Below, piece after piece: positions 23,942 to 37,358 of a stretch of 64,000 nt of DNA. The position numbers and the translations under genes were made by a program. Within the stretch, counting starts at the first letter, position 1. Every line of letters begins with the position of its first letter. Origin of the DNA: Toxoplasma gondii ME49 (taxonomy: Eukaryota; Apicomplexa; Conoidasida; Eucoccidiorida; Sarcocystidae); assembly GCF_000006565.2 (NCBI RefSeq), contig NC_031475.1, positions 3,125,189 through 3,189,188 on the forward strand. The letters run 5' to 3'. The notes below the pieces were generated by a model. That model saw nothing but the letters and a program-made list of their open reading frames with translations. It did not search any database and was not told the origin of the DNA.

Positions 23942-25223
23942 CGTTTCACAATGGGGTTCCTTTGTAAAGGTGCTCAAGGTAGAACCGCCGGGCCGTCCCG
24001 ACCCTTTTTTGTCACCGAGAGAAAAAAAATCGAGAACTGAGACGCGGCGACGTGAGCGTGTCAAACTCCTCTCGTTGTCTACACTTTTTCTGCAACGAGT
24101 TCGCGGTTCTCCGTGACCTCTATGGCTCTTCGAACTCTCCTGGCCCCCCCAGTCGACTTGAAGGAAGCGCCCAGTTTTTCTCTGTTTGTGGTCCTTACCG
24201 AAGAACGCAAGCTTTCGACGCAGTGTGTCTCTCTGCGTTCTGTAAATAAATGTCCTGGAGTGCTCCTGTCGCTTGTTGCAGAGCAAATCGCACGTGAACT
24301 CGTCTCTGCATGCAGCGCTTTTTCGTTTGTCTTGTCTTGCTGCTGTTTCTATACAACACAAAACTCGTTGGCGTACCCGACGAAGCTCAGGACCAAACAG
24401 CTGTTCCAAAGTTCACTTAACTAACTGTGTTCTTTTCCAGATCCCCCTTCCTGTTTTTCCCGTATGAAGACGCGGGACCACGGCAAGCGATTCCTCCCTC
24501 CAGCTTGCGGAGTTGCCGGAGCCTTCGGTCCCGCTGTACGTACATTTCAGAACCGCCTGAATGTTTGGAATCCAGAGTCTCTTTTTCTTTCGAAAGTCTT
24601 GAACATCTGCAAATAGGCTTTCCTTCTGGGGTCCGAAACCGCGCACATCCGCTTTCCTCTCTCCGTCGGGGGTCGACGACACGATCCAGCCGGGGCTCAA
24701 ACCCTCGGCTGGAAAGTGAGTGGCTTGGCATTTTGAAGTTTCGCGTTGTACGCCCAGAATCAACCAAGGACACGAGCGGGAACTCGGGATCTCCGGACAT
24801 CGTCTTGTGGCGCACGCCCAGGACTCTCAGGGATTCGTGCGACCCCAGGGAAACCCGCTGTCGAGAAATGTCGTTCGCAGCAAATCGTTTTGGGGACGCG
24901 GCCGTTTTTACGCGTAGCCATTGAGGTCGGTTTTTCTCTCCACGCACTCGCTTCCTCGGTCGACTCTTGGCAGCGACGCTGTACATCCCTTTCTCCCTGA
25001 AGCCACCTCCTTTTCTTCAGATTCTCTGCATAGATGACTCGGTCAGTTCGCCCGCCTATTCGCCCCATCTAGTTTCGCGGTACTCCACCCGTATTCTCTT
25101 CTTGCTCTCCACCTCTCTCCTTCCTTCTCTTGCTTCTCTCCCTTTCCTTCACCTTCTCCCTCCAGTCTCCTCGGAGCCTCACCCTACCCCCCTAACCCCC
25201 CGGCACCAAAAGCGTTTCCCCTC

Positions 25224-26252
25224 ATGGCGAGATCGACGGTGAGTGGGGACGCCTTTTCTTCCGAGAGCGTTCCAGGTCCCTATGTCGACGAGACGTTGCC
25301 TCGGGGAGGGTCTCCGTCTTCCTCTCTGGAGTCTCTGACGGACCGACTGCTGTCGCTGGACTTGCCTTCCCTCGGCGCGTTCCTGAAGCGCTTCAGCGAA
25401 GACCCGCGTCTCCTGCTTGCTCTGCGCCTGCCCGTGAACGCACGACCGGGACCTGGCGCGCCTGCCGCAGCCGCCGGCGAGGGAGACTCATCAGCGGTTG
25501 CGTCGGTCGCGGCGATGCCTCTGGAGTTCCACCAACTCTACTCGTCCATCGACTGCCTGCTGATGATCTACGAGACCCAGGCACTGCAGCTGTACAGCCG
25601 CAGTTATCCGCAGATGGTTGACTTGCAGGAGCAGCTGAGGGAGAGCGAAACGGCTCTCGAAGCCTTGGAGGCGAAGCTCACGGGCATCCGCGGCGACTTG
25701 CGGCGGACGGGAGAGAAGATCCAAGTGGTGGAGGACGAGAGCATTCGCCTCGGGACCATGATGACGAACCGCAGAGAGGCAGGCGTCGTGCTCAAAACCT
25801 TTCTGCAGCAAATCACAGTCGAACGGGACCTGGTTAAGGTCATTTGCGAGGGAAGCGTAGCGGGAGGTGCCTTCGTTGCCGCCTTGAAGCAACTCACCAA
25901 GAAAATCGAGCACGCAAAACAACCTGGAATGCAGGAACTCAAGAGTGCGGTCAGTCTGCGAAGAGAAATACCAAGCGAAGATATCCGACCCTTTAAAAAT
26001 CCATATATATATATATATATACATTAGTACATTCATGTATAGATTTGTATATATATGTATATATGTATTACATTAGTATATGTATACATGTGTGTACGTG
26101 CGTATATATGATGGTCGTGGGTTTGGATCAAGGGAGTTTGGGATGTTCTCGCGTCATGTCAGCAGCTGTACGAGGGAGAAGCAAAAGTACATACGCAGGA
26201 AAAAAGTATCTAAATAAACCAAAGACTATATGTATATCCATATCTATAGCAC

Positions 26253-26286
<34 letters not shown>

Positions 26287-29200
26287 TTGTATGGACGTCG
26301 TTTTAATGTTATTCAGCCGTAGTTCAACAGCAGGTTCGAGCTGGTGTCTGTGAGTCTGTGCTTTGTGTTTCGTTTAGTCGACGAGTTTGCCCGAGCTACA
26401 AAAGCTTCGCGAGTGCGCGTTGTCTCGGGCGTCCTCCCACCTTGCTGCAAAGATTGCGCTTCTTCGACAGCCGCGAACGAACGTACACATCATTCAGCAG
26501 AACGACCTTTTGAAGTCCTCGGAGTTGTTCACCTTTCTTCTCGACCACAACCCGTCGGCTGCGCTCGCGTTCAAGGACCTGTACACGCGGACGATTTCGC
26601 AGGTGTACGCGAACCTGTTTCGGGTGTACGTTCAGCAGCTCCGGAGGCTCCAGACGCAGCGAGACGGAGTCGCTTTCGGTGCAGGGGGCGTCGGACCCTC
26701 TTTGACCGGCACTGCGGCAGCTGCCCTCGTTGGAGGAGGAATGGGAGAAGAAGTGGAGCTCCTGGCCTCCAGAGAAAACACCAAGGCAAGTGGACTGCTT
26801 TGTCGTTTGCGTTCCAGGAACAGCTCTTCCGTGCTCTTTCCTCTTCGGCGTTGCCTGATGTCCTGCGCACTCCTTCCTTCTCCTCGCTGTGCCGCGCGCC
26901 GCGATAGCCTCTTCTCCTTTCTCACGCCGAGAGGCTTTTCGTCTTGCAGATCCCCCACTGGAGTCAGAACTCTCTCTTCTCCTCTCGTGCCGCGGATGCG
27001 CCTCCGCTTGCCCCCTCAGTCTTCTCTGCCACTTTTTCCGGATTTCTCTGGATTTTCCGTGTCTTCGGATCACCTCTCTCGCTGCTTCGAGCCCACCGTT
27101 TCTCTGGTCTCTCTGTTTCGCGCTCACTTGAGTGTCTTTTCCTGAGCGCGTATGCTTGTGCGTTTGTCTGAGCGTTCTTTCTGTGTCTCCGCAGACAGCC
27201 TCGACGTTGGCGTCTTCGGCTAAGCAAGTGATGGACTTTATGATGGCGAAGCTGAACAACGCAACGCCGAATTCGTCGATGTCCAAGGGCTCTGTTTTCT
27301 GGTACTGTTAAAGGAATTCTTCAACTCAAGTCTTTGACGCATTCCAATTCTTTCGGGGAAGTACTCACACAAGGGGACTCGTCTTTTCTCCTCTCCTTCT
27401 CCCCTGGACAGTCTTTTTTGCTCGTCTTCGCCCTGTTCCGTTGACATCCAAGCTCCTCCTTTCCTTCATCCTCCTTCTTCGTCGCCTTCGTCCTGTGTTG
27501 CTGTGTACCTCGTTCCTGAGTTCCATCCTCTGCTCCCGCCGCTCTCAGGCCTCTGCTCTCCCGCGTTTTTCCTTTTTATTTCAGTTTGGCGAACCGCGAG
27601 CAAATTTTGAATCGCCTCGACGAGGAACCGCTCGTTGCGTCGCTGCCTCGGACTCCCGCCGCCCCGGCTTCGCGCTCGGGCGCCGGTGTCTCCACTGTCT
27701 CTGGAGGCGGAAGCGGAGGAGTCAATGGAGCCCTAGGAGGTGCAGCTCTCGCAGGAGATGCAAGTGGACCCGGAAGGGGACAGCCGCCAGTCTATCCCGA
27801 ACAGATCTTTAGGTGTGTTTCTCCCCTCTGGCCTCTTTTTTTTCTCTTCTCTCGGTCCCTCTTCTTCTTCACTGTTCTCTTCGCTCTCTCCTCTGTCTCG
27901 CCTCGATTTTCTTTGTCGCTCCTCTCGTTTCGTTGTCTCTTTCTCCCCTCTTGTCGGTCTTTCCCTCTTCTGTTTCCACGCTCTTTTTTCGAGCGACGGC
28001 GGCGATGCAGAGTCTCCTTGGTAGCTCGAGAAAGGGCAGATGACGTCACCCCAGTCAGACGCGTGCAGTGGCTCTCTTTTAGCCGACGTGAAGAAGTTCC
28101 CTATTAGTGTTCCTCCTTTTCGTTTGCTGCGCAGGTCGCACCAGAAGCTCCTCATCGACACGGCTACGCGCGAGTTTCTGTTCCTCACGGGCTTCTTCTT
28201 GAATGCAGGTCAGCGGTCTGTCTGTACACTCGAAATTGGCGTTTGTTTCGCTCAGCGTAAAACACTCGCAAAAGCTGTTACCTTTGGTCCTCGGGGAAGC
28301 GTTCCTCTTCGACTGCCTTCTTCGAGCTCTGTTCAATCCACGTTCTCTCAGATCCTGTGAAAGTGCGATGGAGATCAGGAGAGTGTGGAGACAAGACTGC
28401 GACCAACCGAAAGCGCGGAAAAACAGAATCTCAGCTGTATCTACAGAGGTGCCCGTGCCTTTTTTCCCGAGCGTTGTTTTGCGTTCTTTGTCCTCACGGA
28501 ATTCGGTAACGTTCGGTACAAGGTGTCTTTTTGTTTCTGTTCGCCCCGGCCAAGGATCCCAAAGAGACAGCAGCGCGGTCTTGCTTTCACCGGTCTCTTC
28601 CTCTACCGTGTTCCTCTTGTCTTTCTGTTGTTTCTCTCCTGTTTCTTGACCCTCGTCTTTCGTCGTTCTCTTTCTTTGCACTCCATGCTCCACTTGTTTC
28701 TGCTCGAGTGCGTTCCTTTCTGGCCACCAGAAAGGACGCCAGCAGAATCCCGTGCTCTGCCGTTGAGCTGCTCACCTTTTTCGCTACTTTCAAAGATGCA
28801 GCGTTTCTACCTGGCTGGCAGAGTCAAAGGCCGCACTGCCGCAAGAGACTGAAATTCAACATCTACGGGCTGCCTGCATGCAGGGCCAGCTTCGACCGTT
28901 CGGCGAGACTTCTTCGTCTCGCTTTGCGTTGGTGTGCAGGCCTGGCGTGTCACTACGAGAACCTTTTTGCGGAGGCTCTCGGGAAGTCTCTCGCGTACTT
29001 TGTAGATCTCGTGGAAACGACGGCGAACTCGACTCACGATGCCATCGAAGTGCTCCTCATGCTGCGCATAACCCACTTCAACGCGTACGAGCTTGACTCC
29101 ACAAGGCCAAGACTCGACGAAGAAGTCTACACATAGATGCATACATTTCTAGACTATACATATATATATATATATAGGGAGAGAGAGCGCGAGAGAGAGA

Positions 29201-32200
29201 GACTATATGCATATATGTATACATATAAATATAAATATATATAAATATATATATATATATATATTCGCATCTATTCGCGTTGTATCAGTATTTACTCGTG
29301 CAAATTCGTGTTGCACCAACGGCCTTGTGTCTCAGTGCCTGTTTCTTGAACTTTCCTGCCTGCTCCTTCCACAGACGTTCGTATTCTTTCAGCATGCATG
29401 CGGATCCGTTGTTTTTCAGGATTACGTTCAATATCGCATCCCGTCAACGTCGAGTCGTGTCTGTTGTTGCTAGATTTGTTTGTGTGAACTGAAGAGTATC
29501 CAAACGAGCAGGAGACAAATTTGTTCAACACCCTTCGGGGGGTTCTGCTTCGGACACCGTTTCGCTGGGTTGTCTTCTCCAGTGCTTCCTGTCTGGACGC
29601 TGAAAAGCTCCGTTTTTGTGAAGCTGAGATTGCCGAGCTCGACGCGCTCGGTCTCTTTCGTGTCTCCTTTGGAGTCTCCGTTGCTGTCTCTTTTGCTCCA
29701 CTTCTCTCTGTCTCCTTTGCAGTGGCTGTCGGGATTTGCTGTCGACTTGCTCACATGCTCTCTCCTTCGCTCTCCTTCGTTCTCCTTCTCTCCCCTTTGC
29801 CTCCTTTGTCTCCTTTGTCTCTGTCGACTCTTTTCTCGCTTTGGCATTGCTTTGCACGATGTGTCTCGCAGGCAGGTGATGAAGAGACGGCGCATCCCCT
29901 GCTTAGACCATTACCTCAAACGCATTCACGTAAGCTGAGACCAGTGTTCGCAACCCGGCTTTCTCGGAGAACCGACGCAGCAACAACGACAGGGCGCGAC
30001 CTTTCTCCTCCCTCGGATCGCCGCGATGCCTCCATTGCATCCTGACATGCACCTGACTTCCACTTTTTTCTTCCTGTGGTTTCGAAGCTAGGTGCTCTTC
30101 GGTCTCTCGCCGTTGTCGCCTCTCGCCTTCCTTTTCTGTGTAGCCTGCAGATACTGTTGAGAGAAGGAGGAGTCTTAGACCTTCAGCAAGAAAGGAAGAG
30201 AGCGTTGAAGTCTGTCTGTGGTGTGTGGTAGACTCTGGAAGCTGGTTCGACTCCGAACGCTTTTTTGAAGAAACTGCGTGTTTATCTTCTGTAGCTTCTT
30301 TTCCTGCGGCTTCTCGAAGGTCCTTTTCTTTCTCTCGACTGCTTCGTGGGCAGTGGTCACTTCTTTTTCTTTTGCAGGACATTCTCCACTCTGCATTGAA
30401 GGCAATTCTCTCCGCTAATGTCACCTCTCTCCTCAACGCCTGTCCTCACTCTCTCATGCTCCATCAGAGCGACGACGTTCGCCTCCATCCGCATTTCGTC
30501 ACGCGTCGCTTCGCAGGTGAACAGAAGCAGACGCGCGTGGAGTCGAAGATATTTCTTTCGTTTTTCTCAGTAACGTATGAAGTCCTGCAGTCACTCGTAG
30601 TGACAGCGAGAGAAAACGACGCCGCAGATGCTGATACAGTCCGGACCCTCACACGGACAGTAGTCTTCCCCGGGACAGAGTTATCCTCCGGCTTTCTTTG
30701 TACAGCACCCTCTTGTCCTCTAACTTCTTGCTTTCATGAAACAACGTTAGATTTCACCTTACCAACAAGGCTGGAGAATGTCACATCGATGCCGCAGGGA
30801 GGCAGTGCCGAGTGCGAGAGGCCGGGGGGGCTTTCCTTCCTCGGAAGGACAGCCAAAGGTGAAGCGTTGAAGGAGAGGGAGAGAGAGAAAAGGGAGAAGA
30901 AGCAGAGTGAGGGAGGGAGGAGGAACAGGAGGAAAAAGAACAGTGAGATAAGGAAATTTGGAGAGAGAAGAGGCGAGGGAAAGAGAGAATCGTGACACGG
31001 ATCGTTTGCTGAAGAACAGGCACGTAGAACGATAAAGACGAACATCGCGGAGGTGGGCTCCGAGGCGCAACAACAACGCGAGAGAAGAAACGACGAGAAG
31101 ACGAACACGGTTTTTTTGCTTTCCTTCTCACGCTCGCTCGCTCCCGCATCGTGTTTCCATGTCCTTTCTTTTCTCTTTGTGTCTTTTCTTTACGTGATTC
31201 TGTCTTCTTTCTCTTGTTTATCCGGCTGAAACACTCTTCAGGTGTCTTGTCCGTCTGCAACAGTCCTTTTTCGGAGTGGTTGAAAAACAAAATTCAAGAG
31301 CCAAGATGCAAATTCTAAGAAATGTGCACTTTGTAGTGTCTCCTGTCCTCCTCTGAGTGCCAACACTCTGTCGAGTTTCGCCAAGGACTTCCTAGTTTTT
31401 CGTGAGTTGAAAGCGACTGTCCTGAATCCCTGCAGAACTCGCCTCCGCTCTAGAAGCCATTCGCGCTGTCCGCGTCCGCACCAAGCAGACGCCTGCATGC
31501 GGCGGGCACAGTGGAAAAGGAGACGAGGGAGACGCTGAGGAAGAGCAGCTATTCGACTTGGCGCTCATGCGCGAGATGCTCGACGCAGCCCTCGACCTCA
31601 TCGTCGTAAGCGAAGAGAAGTGAAAGAAAAAACAGGTTAATGTGGAAGAAGATGAAAGGAGGAGGCGCGAGGGGAAAGACTGGAGAATCCTTTGTCTGAC
31701 TTCTTTTTCTTTCTTCTGTGTTCAGCTTCGACAACGCAATGCCTGTTCTGTCTTGGAGCCTCTCGATCCCTTGTTTTTCTCCTTTTGTGTTTCCTTCTCT
31801 TCTTTCATCTCCATTTCTGTTTTCTTCCCTTCCTCTCTTCCTCTCTTCCTCTCCTCCTTTCTTCTTCTTTGATCTCCTCTGGTGTCCGTTGTTTTCTCTC
31901 TTTCCGACTCCTCGTTTTTCTGTTTCTCTCCTGCCTTCCTTTCTCTCCCTCTGTGTGGACTTTGCGGTTCACCTCCTGTCTGCTGCGATGGGGTGTCCGT
32001 ACACAGCGGCTGTCTCAGGAGATCCCGACACGGCGCGAAAGAACGATTTTCCTCATCAACAATTATGACCTTCTCCTCAACATCTTCCACCAACGCCAAG
32101 TTCTCCCCGACGGATGCACGGCGTAAGGACCCTAGAAATTCAGCGCAGTCCGAAAACGCGGACACTCTTTGAAAAACAAAGTTTTGTTCTCTTGATGCAT

Positions 32201-33580
32201 GCGAGAAATTCAGAGAGAGACAGACCCTCTGAACGCATTCAGACGAGGACTCTCGATGTACCCCTCTCCATATGATCTATCTATCTAACGTCTATTCATA
32301 TATCTGTCTACCTACATTTCTCTGTCTAGTCATCTGTCCATCTATATCTATCTATATTTACCTTTCTGTATGTATCCGCCTCTATCTGTCTGTACACTTG
32401 TCTATAGCTCCCTGCATATCTATCTCTATATATCTGTCTAACATGCTATATCTCTCTGCCTATCTATCCACATGTATACATATGTATATGAGTACCTATA
32501 TATGTTTGTACATAGAGAGGTGAAGACACGCATGCAAATCCTTACCTTGTAGGGAGATGTTTATGTGTAGGCATTCGTGTGTGTATCTTTCTTCTCGGAG
32601 CATCCCTTCGAGAAATGCATTTTGCGGAAGAAGATCTCTGAAGACGAAAAAAAGTTCGTAAATCGTCTTTGCTCTTCCAAGGAAACCGAGGTGCTTGCAC
32701 ATGTCGGTGGAGAGCATCCTGAAGCGACAGGGGGAGAGAGAGAGAGCGCAGTGCGAGAGGACCGGAGAACCTCTGCGAGTAGCTATGACGTGGACAGCAG
32801 AGAAAAAGCGAAAAAGGAAGGGTGCGGGCGCCTTGTTCACGAGCAACTCCGGAAAGAAGAACAAGCCCGAGGAGAGAAGAGGAGAGGCAGCCAGCGACCT
32901 GTCGAGAGTGTCCCACTGCAGGCAGAGGAGCAACAAAAAGTTGTTTCGAGTGCAAGGAAATGAATCTCTCCTCGGGTGCATTTATATCGCTTTATTTTCG
33001 GAATGATCTCTCTCATCTCTAATTCTCTGCTGCTCTGCCCTTCCAGAATCGAGAAGCAACTCTACGAGCAAATTTCCTTCTTCGCCGACGAACAACTGCA
33101 GAGACATTTTGGCACTCTCCTCGCTGCCGTCATTCAAGCAGAAGAAGCTCTGCAGCAATCTGGAGCAGAAGGAAAAACTGCCAGCGACCGTGTAGATGTG
33201 CAACAACTCGAAAATGCCGTAAGTCCTGCAGAAATGCCTCAAATATACGTATGTATACATATATATATATATATATATCCATATATATAAATTCGCATGT
33301 ATATACATGTAGATGTGTGCAGATGGAGACCCATCCCTATATATACATATACACGAATACGGATCCATCTATTACATATATGTATATATCTAATTTTGTA
33401 GTTACATATATGGATTTTTTCGTGGCTGTCGATCCTTGTGGCACCTGGTCTGAAGAATGCTGGCGGGAATCTGAAAAGGCGAAAGAAAGCGAATTTTTAG
33501 AAGAAGATGGATTCGTCTGCTTTTTCGAAAAAAAAGTCCGATCGTGCCTCTAGACTTGGAGACACTCCGCATTCACGCAC

Positions 33581-33620
<40 letters not shown>

Positions 33621-34585
33621 TGGCAACTTGTTGTGAGAAGGAACGCGTGGGCAAGGTAAAGTTTACGGTTTTTCTGTTTATCGATCATCGCAGTTTCACT
33701 TGTGTATGCCGAAAGGCGTCGACGCATGAAAAACGGGAGGCGTTCATGTGTGTTGCAGCATTGGCGGATTAGTGGGTCTGTGTATAGCGTTTTCTGGGGA
33801 GTATTACTCTTTTTCTTCAGTTGGACTGCTGATTCAGATCCTGAAAGTATCTCTCTTTTAAATATGCACAAAGGCGTGTGTGTCGCCGCAGTTTCATGCT
33901 CAACGCCCTGCCTTCTTTGTGGGGGTTTCACGGTCGCATGCACATGTTTGCTTCCTCTCTTCAGGTGGTGCAGTTTGGTGCGGAGTGGAAGCAGAGACTT
34001 GGCGAAATGCATGCAGAGGCAGTTGCGGCTTTTTCGAATTTCACAAATGGAATGGAAATCCTAAAGCAGGTCAGACAAGTCTCGTCGCGTTTTTAAGTAC
34101 ACCTCCGTATCTGCACTGCGCATCCGCGATTATACATGTTTGTGCATACAGTCACTCGGTCATGTATTTTCATATTTGTACGCGTATACATAAATATATA
34201 TACATAAATAAATAAATATATATATATATATATATATGTATATGCGTGTGTGTGGATGCCAGAGGCGAAGAGATGTAGATACGTTGGTGGAGATGTGACT
34301 ACATGCCTCGTGTTTTCATCGAGAAAAGACGTTTCTGTCAGGCTGGGTTTCGTCTTTTTCGATCGTCTCGTTTCGGCATCTTTTTTCTGCCTGCATTTCC
34401 TCCTTTTTTTTGAATGCATTGTTTCTTTTTCTCAGACTCTGACGCAGCTGCTGCTGCTCCACACACGCCTTCATCAAGTCGTTGGCGGCTTATATTCGAA
34501 GCCGTCGTTGCCTCCGTGGGCGAAGCAGTTGTTGCCAACGAGTGCAATTTTGTCAGAAATTCGTTCTCTTTCTCGAGCCCTTTAA
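25224..34585 (+). CDS. VPS52: VPS52, subunit of GARP/EARP vesicle-tethering complexes
   Basis: Thirteen exons: 25224-25949, 26378-26785, 27195-27301, 27585-27812, 28135-28208, 28940-29084, 29872-29929, 30378-30516, 31436-31605, 32019-32122, 33047-33218, 33965-34069, 34436-34585. All phases close and total 861 aa. The N-terminal third carries the Vps52 coiled coil (MMTNRREAGVVLKTF, residues about 177-191). Residues 272-288 contain RQPRTNVHIIQQNDLLK, the family motif near the human RKPMTNxQIxQNxLLK. Later exons give TREFLFLTGFF, HPHFVTRRFAEL, IFLINNYDLLL and, near the end, AFSNFTNGMEILKQ then TLTQLL, in the order found in human VPS52. Vps52 with Vps51, Vps53 and Vps54 (or Syndetin) tethers endosome-derived vesicles at the trans-Golgi; in Toxoplasma this route feeds secretory organelles. 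Intron 2 uses a GC-AG donor (AAG|GCAAGT). Introns hold most of the window's TA microsatellites. Confidence 0.93.
25998..26020. repeat. TA microsatellite in VPS52 intron 1
   Basis: A run of alternating A and T just after the first exon, followed by further TATATG-type sequence to about 26110. Intronic and likely length-variable. Confidence 0.8.
26255..26284. repeat. TA microsatellite in VPS52 intron 1
   Basis: About fifteen uninterrupted TA units in the first intron, roughly 95 bp upstream of exon 2. Confidence 0.9.
29157..29264. repeat. Compound TA and GA microsatellite in VPS52 intron 6
   Basis: A TA tract (to 29175), then GAGAGAGCGCGAGAGAGAGAGA (29177-29203), then AAATATATATAAATATATATATATAT up to 29264. 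It lies in the intron between the sixth and seventh exons. Confidence 0.85.
30820..30995 (+). repeat. Purine-rich GA/GGA tract in VPS52 intron 8
   Basis: The + strand is almost purely A and G for more than 100 bases (AGGGAGAGAGAGAAAAGGGAG-type units), with mirror-like character. It is intronic, and a short open frame across it is low complexity only. Confidence 0.7.
32262..32515 (+). repeat. Degenerate TATC/TCTG tetranucleotide tract in VPS52 intron 10
   Basis: About 250 bases of ATCTATCTATCT-like and TCTGTCTA-like units mixed with TATATG. The start near 32262 is the most regular part. Confidence 0.75.
33255..33300. repeat. TA-rich microsatellite in VPS52 intron 11
   Basis: ATATATATATATATAT followed by degenerate TATA sequence shortly after exon 11. 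Confidence 0.75.
33583..33617. repeat. TA microsatellite in VPS52 intron 11
   Basis: About seventeen uninterrupted AT units, the longest pure TA run in the window. Confidence 0.9.
34186..34244. repeat. TA/AAAT microsatellite in VPS52 intron 12
   Basis: AAATAAATAAAT units grade into a TA run between exons 12 and 13. Confidence 0.8.
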
Positions 34586-37358
34586 AAAACGTGCGTAAAC
34601 GTTCTTCTTTCTCCTCTCTTTGTCTCTGTTCGTTCTGTTCTCGGGTGTCTTAGTAGCCGCTGCTGCTACCTTCTTTTCCTTTTCTCTGTCGCTGCACCGC
34701 AAGCAGCATGTCTCTTTTGCAGGCTTTCTGACTCGGCAAGTGTGTTGGAAAGAAAGAAAAAGGTGACTTCTTTCACTCGATATGTTTTTTACTTTTTTTA
34801 AGCACCTTTTTTTCTTCGTCGCATCTGGCGTCATATCCTTTCTTTGTTCTTTTTTCTCTCTCTTCTTCCTCCTTCTTCGCTGTCTTCTTCTCTTTGCTTC
34901 CTTTTACTCTCTGTCTCAGCTCTTCTTGTCTCTGTGCAGTCGTGCCCTCCTGCTCTCCGTCCAAATCTCCGCTTGCTTTCCTTCGTTGACTCTTCCGCTT
35001 CTTCTCTTTCAAGTTCTTCCTCTTCTCCTTTCTCGTCGTTTGCTCTCTCCTCTTCTACCTTCTGGTTTCTCTTCTTCTCTCTTCCTAGCTCTCTGCATGC
35101 CTCGGCGTCTGCCGCTCCCACAAGTGCGTCTTCCACCCTTTTATGTCGCGCGAAAACTAGGAGCTGTCTTGAGAGGGGAAGTAGCAATCTCAAGTATCTG
35201 GACAGATGAAATGCACGAACTTCTAACAGCTTTAGATGCACATATTCCGCCTTTCCGCAGCAGGGGAACGGATGTTCTGAAGAAATGAAGCGAAAAAACA
35301 GCTCCTGTCACGGTGCAGCAGGAAGGCCAGGAGTCACCACAGCCCCTTGAAGAGACAGACAGAATACTGCATGCATGTATGCAGTCTTCACACTCATATA
35401 TATATATATATAGATAGATAGATATATAGATATATATATCTGTATATATGTATATATATATATATATAGGTCTCCATGTATGAATAAATATATATATGGA
35501 TGGTATGTGTTTGTCTATAACAATAAATGAATATCTTTAGCTCTATTCAGTAAGGTGTGTGCACAGGAGTAGGGACGGAGTAGGTTTTTCGTGCGTCTTC
35601 GGAGTCATCTCAGGGAGCGCATGCAGCAGGTTCCCCTGTGTGAATTCTTCGTCTTCCAGGCGTTCCGACAGCCGGCAGTTCAAAGACGCATCGCTCTCTC
35701 TTCAGTCGATCCGAAATGAGGTTTCAAGAATGTCGACGCTATAGATATCTGGATACCACGTCACTGCCACAGACCTTCTAGGTATCTCTCTGCCCCTATG
35801 AATTCCGTGGATATCTCTATACTACACCTGTCAAACCGAATCTCACGTATTGGTGAGTGTTTTCTGGATGTAGTCCGACTCATCTTCCCCTGTCGTACCT
35901 GCACAACTGCAGCCTTGCATTTGCATTTACTTGTTCTCTTGGCACACCTAGCGACTCTGCAGAGTCCATTAAATCCCCTGGAGATGCCGACAGACCTCTG
36001 ATCCCTTTGTATGTCTGTCAGTTTCCTATTGCTCACTCGCTACTGCTAAGGGAAGGAATCAGTGTTACTCTCTTTTCCGACTTCTCGACTCTGGATGCAT
36101 GCTTAACTCTCCCAACGAGTCTCTTTCTTCGAGTGAGTCCCACGTAGGGAGAAGGGAGAGAAAAGCGAGAAAAACTAAAGAGAACGCACGAAAGAAGCGG
36201 AACGTCAGGTCAGAAGCCCGCACACCACGGAAGGAACGGAGAGGACGAAGATGTTGAGAAGGGCACCAGAGAAGAGAAAAATCGAGGACATGCATGAGAG
36301 GGAGAAAGAACAGAAGCGCGGCAAAGTGGAAGAAGACATGGCCAGGAGACAGAGAAAAACAGACAGAAGATCTGGGCAAGACGTCCCTTTTTTCTCCCTT
36401 TTTCTCCCTCTTCGGGCCGGTGCTGGGTGCACGGCCGATGAAGAAGCTGAGAGGGAAAACGTCCACAAAGTGTGTTTCCTTTCCTTCCACAATCGAAGTT
36501 GGAAGCTGAGTGTGAAAGAAAAACAAAAAAAAAACGTTCTTCCTCAGTCGTCAAACCAATACGGGGTCTACATTTTTCACAGTTGTTGGCGGACGTTCGT
36601 GTCTTGTCGCCCCGGCGTCTCTCGGGCAGGCTGCGTGCTTGCATGCAGTGTGCACTGCAAAGTTCTGAAACATTTTGTGGAGAGAGAGGCGGTGTTCTTC
36701 CTTCTTTCTTACGTTTCTCTTTCACTTTTCCCTCGCTTTTTCGAGGGCGAGATGAAAAACAACAGTCCTCGTAGTGAGCGGGGCAAGTAGGCCTCCTCAC
36801 TCGCGCTCAGCCACATCAAGACCGAGCTCGCAAAATCGCGTTCTCCACGACACACAGTCGATTTTCTCTTGTCTTTTCTTCTTTCTTCTGCCTTCTTTTC
36901 TCTCTTCTTCTCTGTCTTTTTCTCTGTCTCCGCGTTTTCGTTATTCCCTCTGCCCTTCTTCTCGTTCTTTCCGCTCCTTCTCCCCTCCCTGTCTTCTTTC
37001 TTTCTCTTCGGTGGACGCCCTTCCTTCGCTCGTTTTGATCTGCGGTCCTCCGGTTTCTCTCCTCATCTCTGTCCTGTTGTCTTCGCATTCTGCGTTTTCA
37101 TCTGTCTCCCTGCTGTCGAGGAGACCGTCTTTTCCTCTCGCTTCCATAAGAGGTCAGATAAGATCCCTCACGTCGATGCTCCTCCCCGCATACGCTGCCT
37201 TCCGTCCACGCCTTCCACCCGTTGTTTCGTCTCGTCCATGCATTTCGGCGAACTGTCTCTTCTCGTTTAGCGGCTTCTCAAGTCCTCTGCCCCCCGACGC
37301 GTCTGATTCCGAATTGTATTTTCGATTCCTTTGCACATGAAGTCGCGACACAGGCACC
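34586..37358. other. Intergenic stretch with low-complexity DNA
   Basis: It holds the VPS52 3' UTR and the promoter and 5' UTR of the thioredoxin-like gene. A TATA/GATA microsatellite is at 35396-35470 and a pyrimidine-rich tract at 36850-37000. Open frames here are low-complexity Ser/Leu/Phe or Lys/Arg products of those tracts. I see no gene. Confidence 0.6.
35396..35470. repeat. TA/GATA compound microsatellite
   Basis: TATATATATATATAGATAGATAG units followed by more TATATA, about 800 bp after the VPS52 stop codon. Confidence 0.85.

Larger units (their letters stand above)
19062..25223. other. Long gene-poor stretch with mitochondrial insertions
   Basis: Six kilobases without a supportable gene. 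A 251-codon minus-strand frame at 19898-20653 starts with GTG and has no good exon structure. Two pieces of mitochondrial cob (about 22425-22560 and 23783-23941) are listed separately. A 21-bp degenerate sequence occurs twice, near 22880 and 22990. The right end should contain the promoter of the VPS52 gene; 25081-25200 is strongly pyrimidine-rich just upstream of its ATG. Confidence 0.55.

Noticed and set aside
31690..32010. Long Leu/Ser/Phe-rich open frames on the + strand
   Set aside because: They are translations of the pyrimidine-rich intron preceding VPS52 exon 10, not coding sequence.
25224..34585. Considered as COG6 (Golgi tethering) because of the general coiled-coil layout
   Set aside because: The motifs RQPRTNVHIIQQNDLLK, FLINNYDLLL and FSNFTNGMEIL occur in the order specific to VPS52, so COG6 was dropped.
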